The translations under genes were made by a program, and so were the position numbers. The notes under the pieces were generated by a model. That model was not told where the DNA came from. It did not search any database and was given only the letters and a program-made list of their open reading frames with translations. From positions 682,001 through 746,000 of the forward strand of contig NZ_CP019067.1 in the NCBI RefSeq assembly GCF_001989615.1: a DNA stretch of 64,000 nucleotides, in the 5' to 3' direction. This stretch comes from Halorientalis sp. IM1011. GTDB lineage: Archaea; Halobacteriota; Halobacteria; Halobacteriales; Haloarculaceae. Each line of letters begins with the position of its first letter. Positions within the stretch are counted from its first letter, which is position 1. Below, one piece after another: positions 7,976-16,283 of the stretch.

Positions 7976-8832
7976 TGGTCGGCGACACGCTCTCGAAGAT
8001 CAGGGCCCGAATCGAGGAACTGGCAGACGACGGTGGGACGTACTGGGTGGTCTGCGGGCGGACGGGCGTCTGTCCGGTCCCGGTCGCGGGCAAGCGGTTC
8101 CCGGACCGCGAGGCAGCGGAGTCGGCCGCGGAAGCGGCGACCGCCTACCGGGCGGTGTTGCGCCGCTGGGACCCGCGAGCGCCCTGTTACGATTTCATCG
8201 CCTGCGAGGAGCCGGAGCGGGCGAACCGGACGGTGACACCGCCCGCGACGGGCGAGTCCACTTCGCTGACCGGCTTCTGTCACGACGTGGCCGCGGCCGT
8301 GTTCGAGACGCTGTCGGCCGAGGGGTACGCCGATCTGGAGTCGTCGATCATGGACGCCTACTGTGAGACCGCCGACGCCATCGACGACCCCGACGACCTC
8401 TGTCTGCACCTGCTACGGACCCTCTCTTTCGAGCTCGGGGCGCGACTCCCCGAACCCGAACAGGCCGCCGTCCTCCGCGGGGCAGCGGGGGAGCTCGCCG
8501 ACTCCGACGACACCGATCGGCCACTGGACGCGACCCTGCAACGGTTACAGCGGCTCGACCTCGTCGACGGGTACGCCGTCGACGCGAGGTCCGATTCCCC
8601 GGAGAGCGAGTCCTGGACGGTGACGATCACCGACTACGCACTCACCGACCGGTCGGCGTCGTTACCGACGCTGCCGATTGCGATCGACCTGCTCGGTCGG
8701 CTTCCCGGGCCGGCACTGGAACTCTCGGACCCCCGGCGACTCGACGACGACCGCTGGCAGTTCGACCTGACGGTGACCGAGGACGGCGACTCGACGGGAC
8801 TGGTCCGGGTGCGGGCCGACAGCCCGGCGTGA
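7975..8832 (+). CDS. Conserved haloarchaeal protein, DUF7551-like
   Basis: A 285-residue soluble protein without signal peptide. The start MVGDTLSKIRARIEELADDGGTYWVVCGRTG and the following VAGKRFPDREAAESAAEAATAYRAVLRRWDP recall a haloarchaeal family of unknown function (DUF7551, from memory). A central acidic helical part (about 95-180) holds several Cys residues, and the last 100 residues look like a small beta-rich domain. The ATG at 7975 fits a leaderless transcript and the family N-terminus better than the in-frame upstream start at 7810. A DtxR-like palindrome ends on this ATG, so metal-dependent control is likely. Confidence 0.75.
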   Translation: MVGDTLSKIRARIEELADDGGTYWVVCGRTGVCPVPVAGKRFPDREAAESAAEAATAYRAVLRRWDPRAPCYDFIACEEPERANRTVTPPATGESTSLTGFCHDVAAAVFETLSAEGYADLESSIMDAYCETADAIDDPDDLCLHLLRTLSFELGARLPEPEQAAVLRGAAGELADSDDTDRPLDATLQRLQRLDLVDGYAVDARSDSPESESWTVTITDYALTDRSASLPTLPIAIDLLGRLPGPALELSDPRRLDDDRWQFDLTVTEDGDSTGLVRVRADSPA

Positions 8833-8934
8833 CCGCCTGACCGGCTGGCTGTCCTAGTGCCGTCGACGTTCCCCAGTTCGACCAGTGATAATGCGGCCCA
8901 AGTGCTTATCAGCAATCTTATTCTATCCGGAGCT

Positions 8935-10710
8935 ATGGCTGCCATCGGGTCGGCATCGACGACCGTTCTGCACGTCGGGGCCGACGAGAGTGTCGTCGAA
9001 CGGGCGATCCCGTATCTCGACGGGAGTGACGACGAGACGACGGTCACGACCGTATCGGAAATCGGGGACACACTCACAGCGGTCGCGGAGACCGACGCCG
9101 ACTGCGTCGTCAGCGAGTTCGACCTTCGGGACGGGACAGCCGTCGCGCTCCTCGAGGCGCTTCGGGCGGAGTACCCCGCGATACCCGTGGTCGTCCTGGC
9201 CGACGACGCCGACGACGCCGCCGAGAGCGTCGAAGCGGGGGCGACCGACGCCCTCACGACGGCGCTCGCGACCGCCAGCGCGGAGCTGCTGGCCGAACGG
9301 ATCCGGGGCGCACTCCTGTTTGACGACGCGGCCGACGGAACGGCGATGTCCGGTCGACAGTACCGGACGCTCATCGAGCACTCGGCCGACATCGTGACGG
9401 TCATGGCACCCGACGGGACGATCGAGTACCAGAGCCCCTCCGTGGAGCGAGTACTCGGGTGGGAACCCGGGGAACTGGTCGGCGAGTACGCGTTCAACTA
9501 CGTCCACCCCGACGATCGCGAGGAGCTCCGCGAGCGGTTCATCGAACTCACCGATCGGGACGGGACCGTCGTCGACGAGGTCAGGTTCCGGTTCAAACGC
9601 GCCGACGGGTCCTGGGCCTGGTTCGAGGGCGTCGGGAGCAACCGGAAGGACACGACCGTCGGCGGCTACGTCTTCAACTCCCGGGAGATCACCGAGCGCA
9701 AAGCACGTGAACGGGAGCTACAGCGGGCCGAGACGACGTTCCAGAACGCACAGGACGGCATCGCACTCGTCGACGTCACCGACGACTGCCGGTTCGAGAT
9801 CGAGCGGATCAACCCCGCCTACGAGGAGATGTCGGGATTGTCGCTTCCGGAGATCCGCGGACGGACACCGCGGGAGATACTCGACGACGAGATCGGTCGC
9901 CGGATCGAAGGCCGGTTCCAGGAGTGTGTCGACCGGCAGACCCAGCTCTCCTACGAGGAGGCCTACGACATCCCCGGCATCCCGACCCACTGGCACACGC
10001 AGATCGCACCGGTCGTCGTCGACGGCGAGGTCGACCAGCTCGTCGTCTCGACCCGGGACATCACCGAACGCAAGGAGCGCGAACGGGAGCTGAAACTCCG
10101 AGATCGGGCGATTTCGGAAGCACCCATCGGCATCACGATCGCCGACCGGACGCGACCGAACACGCCCGTCGTCTACGCGAACGATGGGTTCCGGGAACTC
10201 ACCGGCTACGACGGGACGGCGATCGAGGGCCGACCGCTGACCCACCTCGTGAGCGAGGAGACCGACCGGGCGAAGCGGGCCGAACTCGAGGCCGCGATCG
10301 ACGGCGAGGACGACGCCACGGTCGAACTCCTGCTCGCCCGACGGGACGAGACGCCGTTCTGGGGCCGGGTCAGCGTCGCACCGGTCAAAGACGAGGACGG
10401 CGACGTGACACACACCGTCGGGTTCCTGCAGGACATCACCGAACCCAAAGAGTACGAGCAGTGGATCGAGCGGCGGTTCGACGAGTTCAGCGAGGTCCTC
10501 GCCGAGGACCTCCGGGACCCGCTCCGGGAGGCACAGGCCCAGCTATCGACCGCCCGTGACGCCGGCGACGAGCAGGCCCTAGACGCCGCCGAAGACTGGC
10601 TCGACCGTGCCGAGGACCTCCTCGACGACCTGACGACGGTCCACTCCTTCTCGGTCAAGTCACGCGACGTCTCCGAGGCAGCGCGGCGGGGCTCCCGCGG
10701 CAGCGAGTGA
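8935..10710 (+). CDS. Three-PAS sensor protein with degenerate receiver and no kinase core
   Basis: A 591-residue cytoplasmic signalling protein. Order of domains: a receiver-like domain (8-125), PAS 1 (142-257), PAS 2 (265-380), PAS 3 (388-505), and a short helical segment (515-570) that aligns with HisKA. The receiver has VGADE where acidic residues are normal and SEFDLRDG where the phospho-accepting Asp is expected (Glu61). The H-box reads AEDLRDPL instead of SHDLRNPL, so the His is replaced by Glu524, and no ATPase domain follows before the stop. It cannot act as a normal kinase. The ATG at 8935 is preferred over an in-frame GTG at 8857. The gene ends 112 bases before the HalX-type gene. 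Confidence 0.85.
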   Translation: MAAIGSASTTVLHVGADESVVERAIPYLDGSDDETTVTTVSEIGDTLTAVAETDADCVVSEFDLRDGTAVALLEALRAEYPAIPVVVLADDADDAAESVEAGATDALTTALATASAELLAERIRGALLFDDAADGTAMSGRQYRTLIEHSADIVTVMAPDGTIEYQSPSVERVLGWEPGELVGEYAFNYVHPDDREELRERFIELTDRDGTVVDEVRFRFKRADGSWAWFEGVGSNRKDTTVGGYVFNSREITERKARERELQRAETTFQNAQDGIALVDVTDDCRFEIERINPAYEEMSGLSLPEIRGRTPREILDDEIGRRIEGRFQECVDRQTQLSYEEAYDIPGIPTHWHTQIAPVVVDGEVDQLVVSTRDITERKERERELKLRDRAISEAPIGITIADRTRPNTPVVYANDGFRELTGYDGTAIEGRPLTHLVSEETDRAKRAELEAAIDGEDDATVELLLARRDETPFWGRVSVAPVKDEDGDVTHTVGFLQDITEPKEYEQWIERRFDEFSEVLAEDLRDPLREAQAQLSTARDAGDEQALDAAEDWLDRAEDLLDDLTTVHSFSVKSRDVSEAARRGSRGSE

Positions 10711-10822
10711 CGACCCCGGCCGCCACATTCCGATGTTATCACCCGTGATAGCGGCGAGCGAACGTATTTGTAGATCCACAACCAGAGACTAGTTGATATC
10801 AGTTTAATCGCTGTACGGAACC

Positions 10823-11587
10823 ATGAGGGAGACACAACCTGTCGTTCTCGTCGTCGAGAACAACGCGACTCGGGCGGAGCTCTACGAGCTGTGGCTCGCG
10901 GAGTGTACGGTCCGTATCGCGGTGACGAAGCGGCAGGTCGCCGAGACGTTCGACGACGACGTGGACGTCGTCGTTCTGGCCGAGGAGTTCGGGGACGGTG
11001 CAGCCGCGAACGTACTGGAGCTGGTCCGGGCCCGAGGCGGGTACTGTGAGGTCGTGACGACGACGGCCGACCGGAACAGATCGTTCCCGGAGCTCGACGT
11101 CGACCATCACCTCGCGAAACCCGTCTTCGAGGACGAACTCCGGTCGCTGGTCGACCGCCTCGCGCGCCGGACACGGTTCCGGGAGACGGTGATCGAGTAC
11201 TACAGACGGACGACACAGCTCGCCTCGGCCGAGGTCGGCGCGACGGCCGGCGAGAGCGACCTGCCGGACCGGGAGTCGCTCGAACGACGGGTTCGAAGGC
11301 TCAAAGAAAGGTTCGAGCGGCTCCGGGGAGCGATGGACGTCGACGACATCCACGCCGTCCTCGACACGATCCGCCAGACCCGGGGGCCGAGCCGAGAGCC
11401 CGACGGCGAGAGCAAGTACGCACCCAACAAGTGCGTCAACTGCGGCAACGAGTGGGGCATCGGTCCGGGCGATAACCCTGCACGCGGGTACAGGCGTCTC
11501 GGGTCGTACGTCTGGCGCTGTACCGACTGTGGTCACGTCCAGATGCAGACCGACCCCAGCCACCAGCGCCTCGCTCCGTACCACTGA
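10823..11587 (+). CDS. HalX-type protein with pseudo-receiver and zinc ribbon
   Basis: A 254-residue protein with a receiver-like domain (5-113), a HalX helical domain (about 116-172, RFRETVIEYYRRTTQLASAEV and on) and a C-terminal zinc ribbon with Cys204, Cys207, Cys233 and Cys236 (CVNC, CTDC). HalX response regulators are common in haloarchaea. Here the acidic pocket reads VEN instead of VDD and the acceptor Asp position reads VLAEEF (Ala53), while the conserved Lys99 (LAKP) remains. It is thus an unphosphorylatable receiver. The zinc ribbon may bind nucleic acid or protein. It lies just downstream of the equally degenerate PAS sensor. Confidence 0.82.
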   Translation: MRETQPVVLVVENNATRAELYELWLAECTVRIAVTKRQVAETFDDDVDVVVLAEEFGDGAAANVLELVRARGGYCEVVTTTADRNRSFPELDVDHHLAKPVFEDELRSLVDRLARRTRFRETVIEYYRRTTQLASAEVGATAGESDLPDRESLERRVRRLKERFERLRGAMDVDDIHAVLDTIRQTRGPSREPDGESKYAPNKCVNCGNEWGIGPGDNPARGYRRLGSYVWRCTDCGHVQMQTDPSHQRLAPYH

Positions 11588-11644
11588 CACCTCACCGTTC
11601 GGGGCGGGGGAAGCTACTTTAGCCGGTCGACTATATACCGGAGC

Positions 11645-13642
11645 ATGACATCCGAATCGCTCGCCGATCTGGACGAAGTGGTCCACGAACCGAGTCAGGA
11701 GTTCGTCGAGTCCACCAACGTGTGGGAGTTCATGCAGACCCACGGGATCGACGACTACGAGGCACTGATCGAGCGGACCACGACCGACATCGAGGGTGAA
11801 CCCGACTCCGGCGTCGACTGGTTCTGGGACGAACTCGTCGACTACCTCGACATCGAGTTCTACGAGGACTACGACACGGTTCGCGATGATACGGATGGCC
11901 CGCAGTTCACCGACTGGTACCCCGGCGGCGAACTCAACCTCGCCCACAACGTCGTCGACCGCCACGCCGCCGCCGACAACGAGCGCCGGAACAAGGTCGC
12001 GACCATCTGGGAGGGCGAAGACGGCGAGGTCCGGGAGGTCACCTACCACGAACTCCACCGGCAGGCCAATCAGGTGGCCAACGCCCTCGAAGAACGGGAT
12101 ATCGGGACCGGCGACACCGTGGGCCTCTACATGCCGATGGTCCCCGAGGTCGTCTCGATCCTCTACGGCTGTTTCAAGGCCGGCGCGATCGCCGTCCCCA
12201 TCTTCTCCGGGTTCGGCGTCGACGCCACCGCCACCCGCCTCGAGGACCCCGAGTGCTCGGTTCTCTTCACCGGCGACGGCTTCCTCCGCCGGGGCGACCC
12301 GGTGACGCTCAAGGAGACCGCCGACGAGGCCATCGAGCAGGCCGACACAGAGGTAGAGTCGGTGATCGTCTACGACCGACTGGGAGCAGACATACCGATC
12401 ACCGACGGCCGCGACGAGTGGTGGGCCGACGCCGTCGCCACCCAGTCCGACGAGTACGACACCAAGTCCCTTCCGAGCGACCAGGAGTCGATGCTGCTGT
12501 ACTCCTCGGGGACCACCGGCAAGCCCAAAGGGATCGTCCACACCCACGCCGGCGTCCAGACCCAGTGTGCCAAGGAACTGTACTTCGGGTTCGACCTGCA
12601 GCCCTCGGATCGGTTCTTCTGGGTTTCGGATATCGGCTGGATGATGGGGCCGTGGACGCTGATCGGCAACCACACCTTCGGCGGAACGATCTTCATGTAC
12701 GAGGGTGCACCGGACCACCCCGAACCCGACCGGTTCTGGGAGATGATCGACCGCCACTCCCTCACCCAGTTCGGTATCTCCCCGACTGCGATCCGGGCGC
12801 TCCGCAAGCAAGGCGACGAGTGGGTCGAGGGTCACGACCTCTCCTCGCTTCGACTCCTGGGGTCGACGGGCGAACCGTGGGATCCCGAGTCCTGGCTGTG
12901 GTTCCACGAGAACGTCGGCGGCGGCGACACGCCCATCATCAACATCAGCGGCGGCACCGAGATCTGTGGCTGTTTCCTGATGCCCCTGCCGATCAACGAC
13001 CTCAAACCCTGCACCCTCGGCGGGCCGGGACTGGGTATGGACATCGACATCGTCGACGCCACCGGCGAGTCGATCAAGGAGGACCACGAGCGGGGCTATC
13101 TGGTCGCGCGTGACTCCTGTCCCTCGATGACGAAATCCCTCTGGAGCGGCGACGAGCGCTACCTGAACGAGTACTGGTCGCGGTGGGACGACCTCTGGAA
13201 CCACGGCGACTGGGCCCAGAAGGACGAGGACGGTTTCTGGTTCCTCCACGGCCGGGCCGACGACACCCTCAACGTCGCCGGCCGCAAAGTGGGGCCGGCC
13301 GAGGTCGAGGGCGCATCGATGGACCACGAGGCCGTCAATCAGGCCGCCGCCATCGGTGCCGACGACGACACCACCGGTACCGCCGTCGTCCTCTACGTCA
13401 TCGTCGAGGACGGGATCGAGGAGACGGACGCCCTCCGCGAGGAGATCCGCACACAGGTGGGCGAGGAACTGGGCAAACCGTTCCGCCCCCGCGAGGTCCT
13501 GTTCGTCGAGGAGTTCCCCAAGACCCAGTCGGGCAAGATCATCCGCCGGGCCGTCCAGGCCACCTACGAGGACGAGGATCTGGGAGATCTCTCCTCGATC
13601 GAGAACCCCGACGCACTGGACGCCATCGAGGACGCCCGCTAG
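11645..13642 (+). CDS. AMP-forming acetyl/acyl-CoA synthetase
   Basis: A 665-residue ligase of the acetyl-CoA synthetase class, close to the usual length for that family. It has the N-terminal cap (TDWYPGGELNLAHNVVDRH), the AMP-binding signature YSSGTTGKPKG (286-296), the segment WVSDIGWMMGPW, a GSTGEPWDPESWLWF motif, the C-terminal hinge GRADDTLNVAGRKVGPAEVE, and the catalytic Lys loop PKTQSGKIIRR. It would activate acetate, propionate or a short acid to its CoA thioester. TGGTEI-type wording is ISGGTEICGCF here. It starts about 57 bases after the HalX gene. The exact acid is not determinable. Confidence 0.92.
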   Translation: MTSESLADLDEVVHEPSQEFVESTNVWEFMQTHGIDDYEALIERTTTDIEGEPDSGVDWFWDELVDYLDIEFYEDYDTVRDDTDGPQFTDWYPGGELNLAHNVVDRHAAADNERRNKVATIWEGEDGEVREVTYHELHRQANQVANALEERDIGTGDTVGLYMPMVPEVVSILYGCFKAGAIAVPIFSGFGVDATATRLEDPECSVLFTGDGFLRRGDPVTLKETADEAIEQADTEVESVIVYDRLGADIPITDGRDEWWADAVATQSDEYDTKSLPSDQESMLLYSSGTTGKPKGIVHTHAGVQTQCAKELYFGFDLQPSDRFFWVSDIGWMMGPWTLIGNHTFGGTIFMYEGAPDHPEPDRFWEMIDRHSLTQFGISPTAIRALRKQGDEWVEGHDLSSLRLLGSTGEPWDPESWLWFHENVGGGDTPIINISGGTEICGCFLMPLPINDLKPCTLGGPGLGMDIDIVDATGESIKEDHERGYLVARDSCPSMTKSLWSGDERYLNEYWSRWDDLWNHGDWAQKDEDGFWFLHGRADDTLNVAGRKVGPAEVEGASMDHEAVNQAAAIGADDDTTGTAVVLYVIVEDGIEETDALREEIRTQVGEELGKPFRPREVLFVEEFPKTQSGKIIRRAVQATYEDEDLGDLSSIENPDALDAIEDAR

Positions 13643-13654
13643 GTGATCGGCCCG

Positions 13655-14356
13655 TCAGAGCACCACGTCGTCTGGGTCGAGCGTCGGCGCGTCCCCCTCA
13701 GCACCGACCACGAGCGTCGGCTCGGGTCCGGTCTCTGCCAGCAGGATCGACGCGCCGACCTGCAAGGGCGCGAGCACGCCCGCGACGAGCGTTCCGGGTC
13801 GGGTGAGCGACGCACGGACCGCGACGGCGTCTCCGTCGGCCAGGTCCCGCTCGTCGACGACCCGTTCGGCGGCAGCGAGCAGGGCCTCGTGAGTGTAGGT
13901 TTCGTCGGCCGTCGACAGCGCCGACTGGTCCGGCCTCACCCTGTCCGGCGGCATCGTCGGGTTCTCGCTCCAGATGTCCCGCTCGAAGTGGATCACGTCC
14001 GGATCGGACGGTTCGTCCCCATAGCCCACGCGCTTGGTTCCCGGGTCGACCGTCAGCGATTCGACCGCCGCGACTGGACCGACGACGATCCGAGCGTCGG
14101 CTTCCGGCGGCAGGCCGAACCGTACGGGCGCACCCAGAAGCGCTGCACCGAAGAACGCGAGCAGCGACTGTGGCGTCGGGTCGGCCGCGACGCCGACGCC
14201 CCGGCCCGGACCCACGCCGTGGTAGCGGAACAGACTCGCCGCCTTCCAGGCGTCGGTACAGAACTTGTGTGCGGTGTAGGGCTGGGCCCCGTCGCCGTAC
14301 ACCAGCGGCTCTTTCACCCGACGCTCGCGCGCGACGAGATCGCCGATAACGTCCAT
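13655..14356 (-). CDS. Stand-alone acyl-CoA synthetase-like N-terminal domain protein
   Basis: A 233-residue protein that reads like the first half of an AMP-forming ligase: AHKFCTDAWKAASLFRYHGVGPGRGVGVAADPTPQSLLAFFGAALLGAP matches the N-terminal helix-strand pattern, and SADETYTHEALLAAAERVVDERDLADGDAVAVR resembles a second such unit. The phosphate-binding TSGTTGxPKG loop and the catalytic Lys loop are absent, so it is unlikely to activate acids. I recall comparable short proteins in other haloarchaea, so it may be a conserved derivative, not fresh decay. It is convergent with the full synthetase, 12 bases away. Confidence 0.7.
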   Translation of the reverse strand: MDVIGDLVARERRVKEPLVYGDGAQPYTAHKFCTDAWKAASLFRYHGVGPGRGVGVAADPTPQSLLAFFGAALLGAPVRFGLPPEADARIVVGPVAAVESLTVDPGTKRVGYGDEPSDPDVIHFERDIWSENPTMPPDRVRPDQSALSTADETYTHEALLAAAERVVDERDLADGDAVAVRASLTRPGTLVAGVLAPLQVGASILLAETGPEPTLVVGAEGDAPTLDPDDVVL

Positions 14357-14599
14357 ACCGATCGTTACCGCCGGGCCCGCTTAAGTCGTCTGTCACGGTT
14401 CGGCCGTTCGGAGCCACTCTCGAACGAATCACCCGGACCGAAAAGCGGCGCGAGGCCACCAGGGGGGAAGGGGTGGATACGAGTACGTTACCGGTACCGA
14501 CCCCGCGCCGATTTCACGTCCGTACTTGATAATAATAAATCTAATCGTACCAGAACTATCGGTCGATTGACTCCAGAAGGCCGGCTGTAGACTGGCGGC

Positions 14600-15751
14600 T
14601 CAGAAGCTGTTTTTCAGTCGCTCGAAAAAGCCCTGTTCGACGTCGACTTCCTCGCCGCCGGCTTCGGCGAACGCCTCCAGCGCCTCGCGTTGCTCGTCGT
14701 TCAGGCTGTCGGGCGTGACGACCCGGACCCGCACGAACATGTCGCCGTTCCCGCGGCCCCGGAGTTGGGGCATCCCCTTGCCGTCGAGTCTGAAGACTTC
14801 GCCGCTCTGGGTGTGTTTCGGCACGTCGAGTTCGACGGCCCCGTCGAGCGTCGACACCTCCACCGTGTCGCCGAACACCGCCTGCGGGAAGGAGATCGCG
14901 TACTCGTGATAGAGGTCGTCGCCCTCCCGGTCGAACTCGGGATGGTCCTCGATCGACACCTCGATCAGCAGGTCACCGCTTGGCCCACCGCCCTCGGCTG
15001 GCGCGCCCTCGCCCTCCATCCGGAGGGTCTGGCCGTCCCGGATCCCGGCGGGCACGTCCACGGAGAGGGTCACCTCGTTGCGGACCTGTCCCTTCCCGCG
15101 GCAGGTATCACAGGTCTCGCTGTAGAGCGTGCCCTCGCCCCCACAGCGCTGACAGGTCGTCGTCTGCTGGACCCGGCCCATCGGCGTCTGCTGAACGCGC
15201 GTCACCTGTCCGCGACCCTCACACTCCGGACAGGTGCGGGAGTCGCTGTCCGGCGGATGTCCGTCGCCGTGACAGTCGGGACAGTTCTCGGGTCGCGTGA
15301 TGACGAGTTGTTTCTCGACGCCGCTCGCGGCTTCTTCGAGCGTGATCGAGAGGTCGGTCCGGAGATCCGTGCCCTGTCGAGCACCGCCGCGACCGCCCCC
15401 GCCGCCGAAGAACTGCTCGAAGATGTCGCCCATATCGCCGAATGGACCGCCCTGTCCGAAGGGGTCGCCACCCGCGCCGCGCTGGCCGCGGGCACCGCCA
15501 CCACCGCTGAACCCACCCTGTTTCTGGGCCTGCTCGAACCGCTCGTGGCCCATGCGGTCGTAGGCCTGCCGTTTCTCCTCGTCCGTGAGGACCTCCTTGG
15601 CCGTCTTGGCTTTCTTGAACTTCTCTTCGGCGTTCGGATCGTCGCTCACGTCAGGATGGTACTCCCGTGCTTTCTCCCGGTAGGCCTGCTTGATCTCGTC
15701 CTCGCTGGCGTCTCGCGACACCCCGAGTACGTCGTAGAAATCCTCGCTCAT
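14600..15751 (-). CDS. dnaJ: Chaperone DnaJ (Hsp40)
   Basis: A 383-residue class I DnaJ: J-domain at residues 1-70 with HPD at 32-34, a Gly/Phe-rich linker (GGFSGGGGARG, EQFFGGGG), four CxxCxGxG zinc-binding repeats (CPDCHGDG, CPECEGRG, CQRCGGEG, CDTCRGKG), and the C-terminal substrate-binding domain. It stimulates the ATPase of DnaK and hands over unfolded clients. The ATG at 15751 (MSEDFYDVLGV) fits the family start better than the in-frame GTG at 15763. It is the last gene of the minus-strand chaperone set but is separated from dnaK by a small membrane-protein gene, so it probably has its own promoter. Confidence 0.97.
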   Translation of the reverse strand: MSEDFYDVLGVSRDASEDEIKQAYREKAREYHPDVSDDPNAEEKFKKAKTAKEVLTDEEKRQAYDRMGHERFEQAQKQGGFSGGGGARGQRGAGGDPFGQGGPFGDMGDIFEQFFGGGGGRGGARQGTDLRTDLSITLEEAASGVEKQLVITRPENCPDCHGDGHPPDSDSRTCPECEGRGQVTRVQQTPMGRVQQTTTCQRCGGEGTLYSETCDTCRGKGQVRNEVTLSVDVPAGIRDGQTLRMEGEGAPAEGGGPSGDLLIEVSIEDHPEFDREGDDLYHEYAISFPQAVFGDTVEVSTLDGAVELDVPKHTQSGEVFRLDGKGMPQLRGRGNGDMFVRVRVVTPDSLNDEQREALEAFAEAGGEEVDVEQGFFERLKNSF

Positions 15752-15821
15752 TCGTTGTCCCACCCTATTCGATTGAGATACTTGAAAAGAACGGGTCCGT
15801 CAACGCGGCAGCCAGTCCGCC

Positions 15822-16064
15822 CTACGACCGCAGGTCCGCGTCGAGAACCATCACGACCGCAGCGAACAACACCCCGACCGCCACGATCGACGGCGATACC
15901 GCACCGAACACCGGCGTCTCCCGGACCACCTTCTGCACCGGAACCCCGAGCCACGCCACCGCCAACACGAAGACGATTCCCCCACCGACAACCGCGACCC
16001 CACCGCAGTACACCAGCCACTTTGTGGTCGCTACAACCCCCACCAGCATCTCCCGACCGTCCAT
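15822..16064 (-). CDS. Small membrane protein with two transmembrane segments
   Basis: An 80-residue protein starting MDGREMLVGVV, with two hydrophobic segments (about 18-38 and 50-72) joined by a short loop WLGVPVQKVVRETP and ending in DADLRS. No known family is recognised. The ATG at 16064 is preferred over an upstream TTG at 16088 because an AT-rich box (about 16094-16104) lies 30-40 bases before it. It sits between dnaK and dnaJ on the same strand. Whether it is heat-regulated with them is not visible. Confidence 0.6.
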   Translation of the reverse strand: MDGREMLVGVVATTKWLVYCGGVAVVGGGIVFVLAVAWLGVPVQKVVRETPVFGAVSPSIVAVGVLFAAVVMVLDADLRS

Positions 16065-16197
16065 CGTTTCGAGTTCAGTTTCTGACAACCAAAAGTATTA
16101 TCCTGAATATATGTATGCCTTTATAGTCAGCCACAGCGCGACACGTTCCGCTCGACTTCCGAGCCGACGAAGACTCGTCATTTCAGTCCTCGTCCAC

Positions 16198-16259
16198 CTC
16201 GAAAAACTCCCTCCGGTCGTTTTTCGAGACACCGATAGACTCACTTCGTTCGTCTATCG
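16198..16259. terminator. Two tandem hairpins downstream of dnaK
   Basis: Just beyond the dnaK stop lie two perfect hairpins: an 8-bp stem (16233-16240 with 16252-16259) and a 10-bp stem (16198-16207 with 16219-16228), each with an 11-base loop. The second stem contains five A:T pairs next to the loop. In the dnaK direction they come 25 and 56 bases after the stop codon, so transcript termination or 3'-end protection is the likely role. Confidence 0.5.
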
Positions 16260-16283
16260 AGCCGACGAAAGCGACTCCTCGTG

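Noticed and set aside
10799-13327. A very long open frame (842 codons) on the minus strand
   Set aside because: It lies opposite the HalX-type and acetyl-CoA synthetase genes, lacks recognisable motifs and has the Val/Gly/Arg/Asp-rich look of an antisense shadow caused by high GC codon bias.
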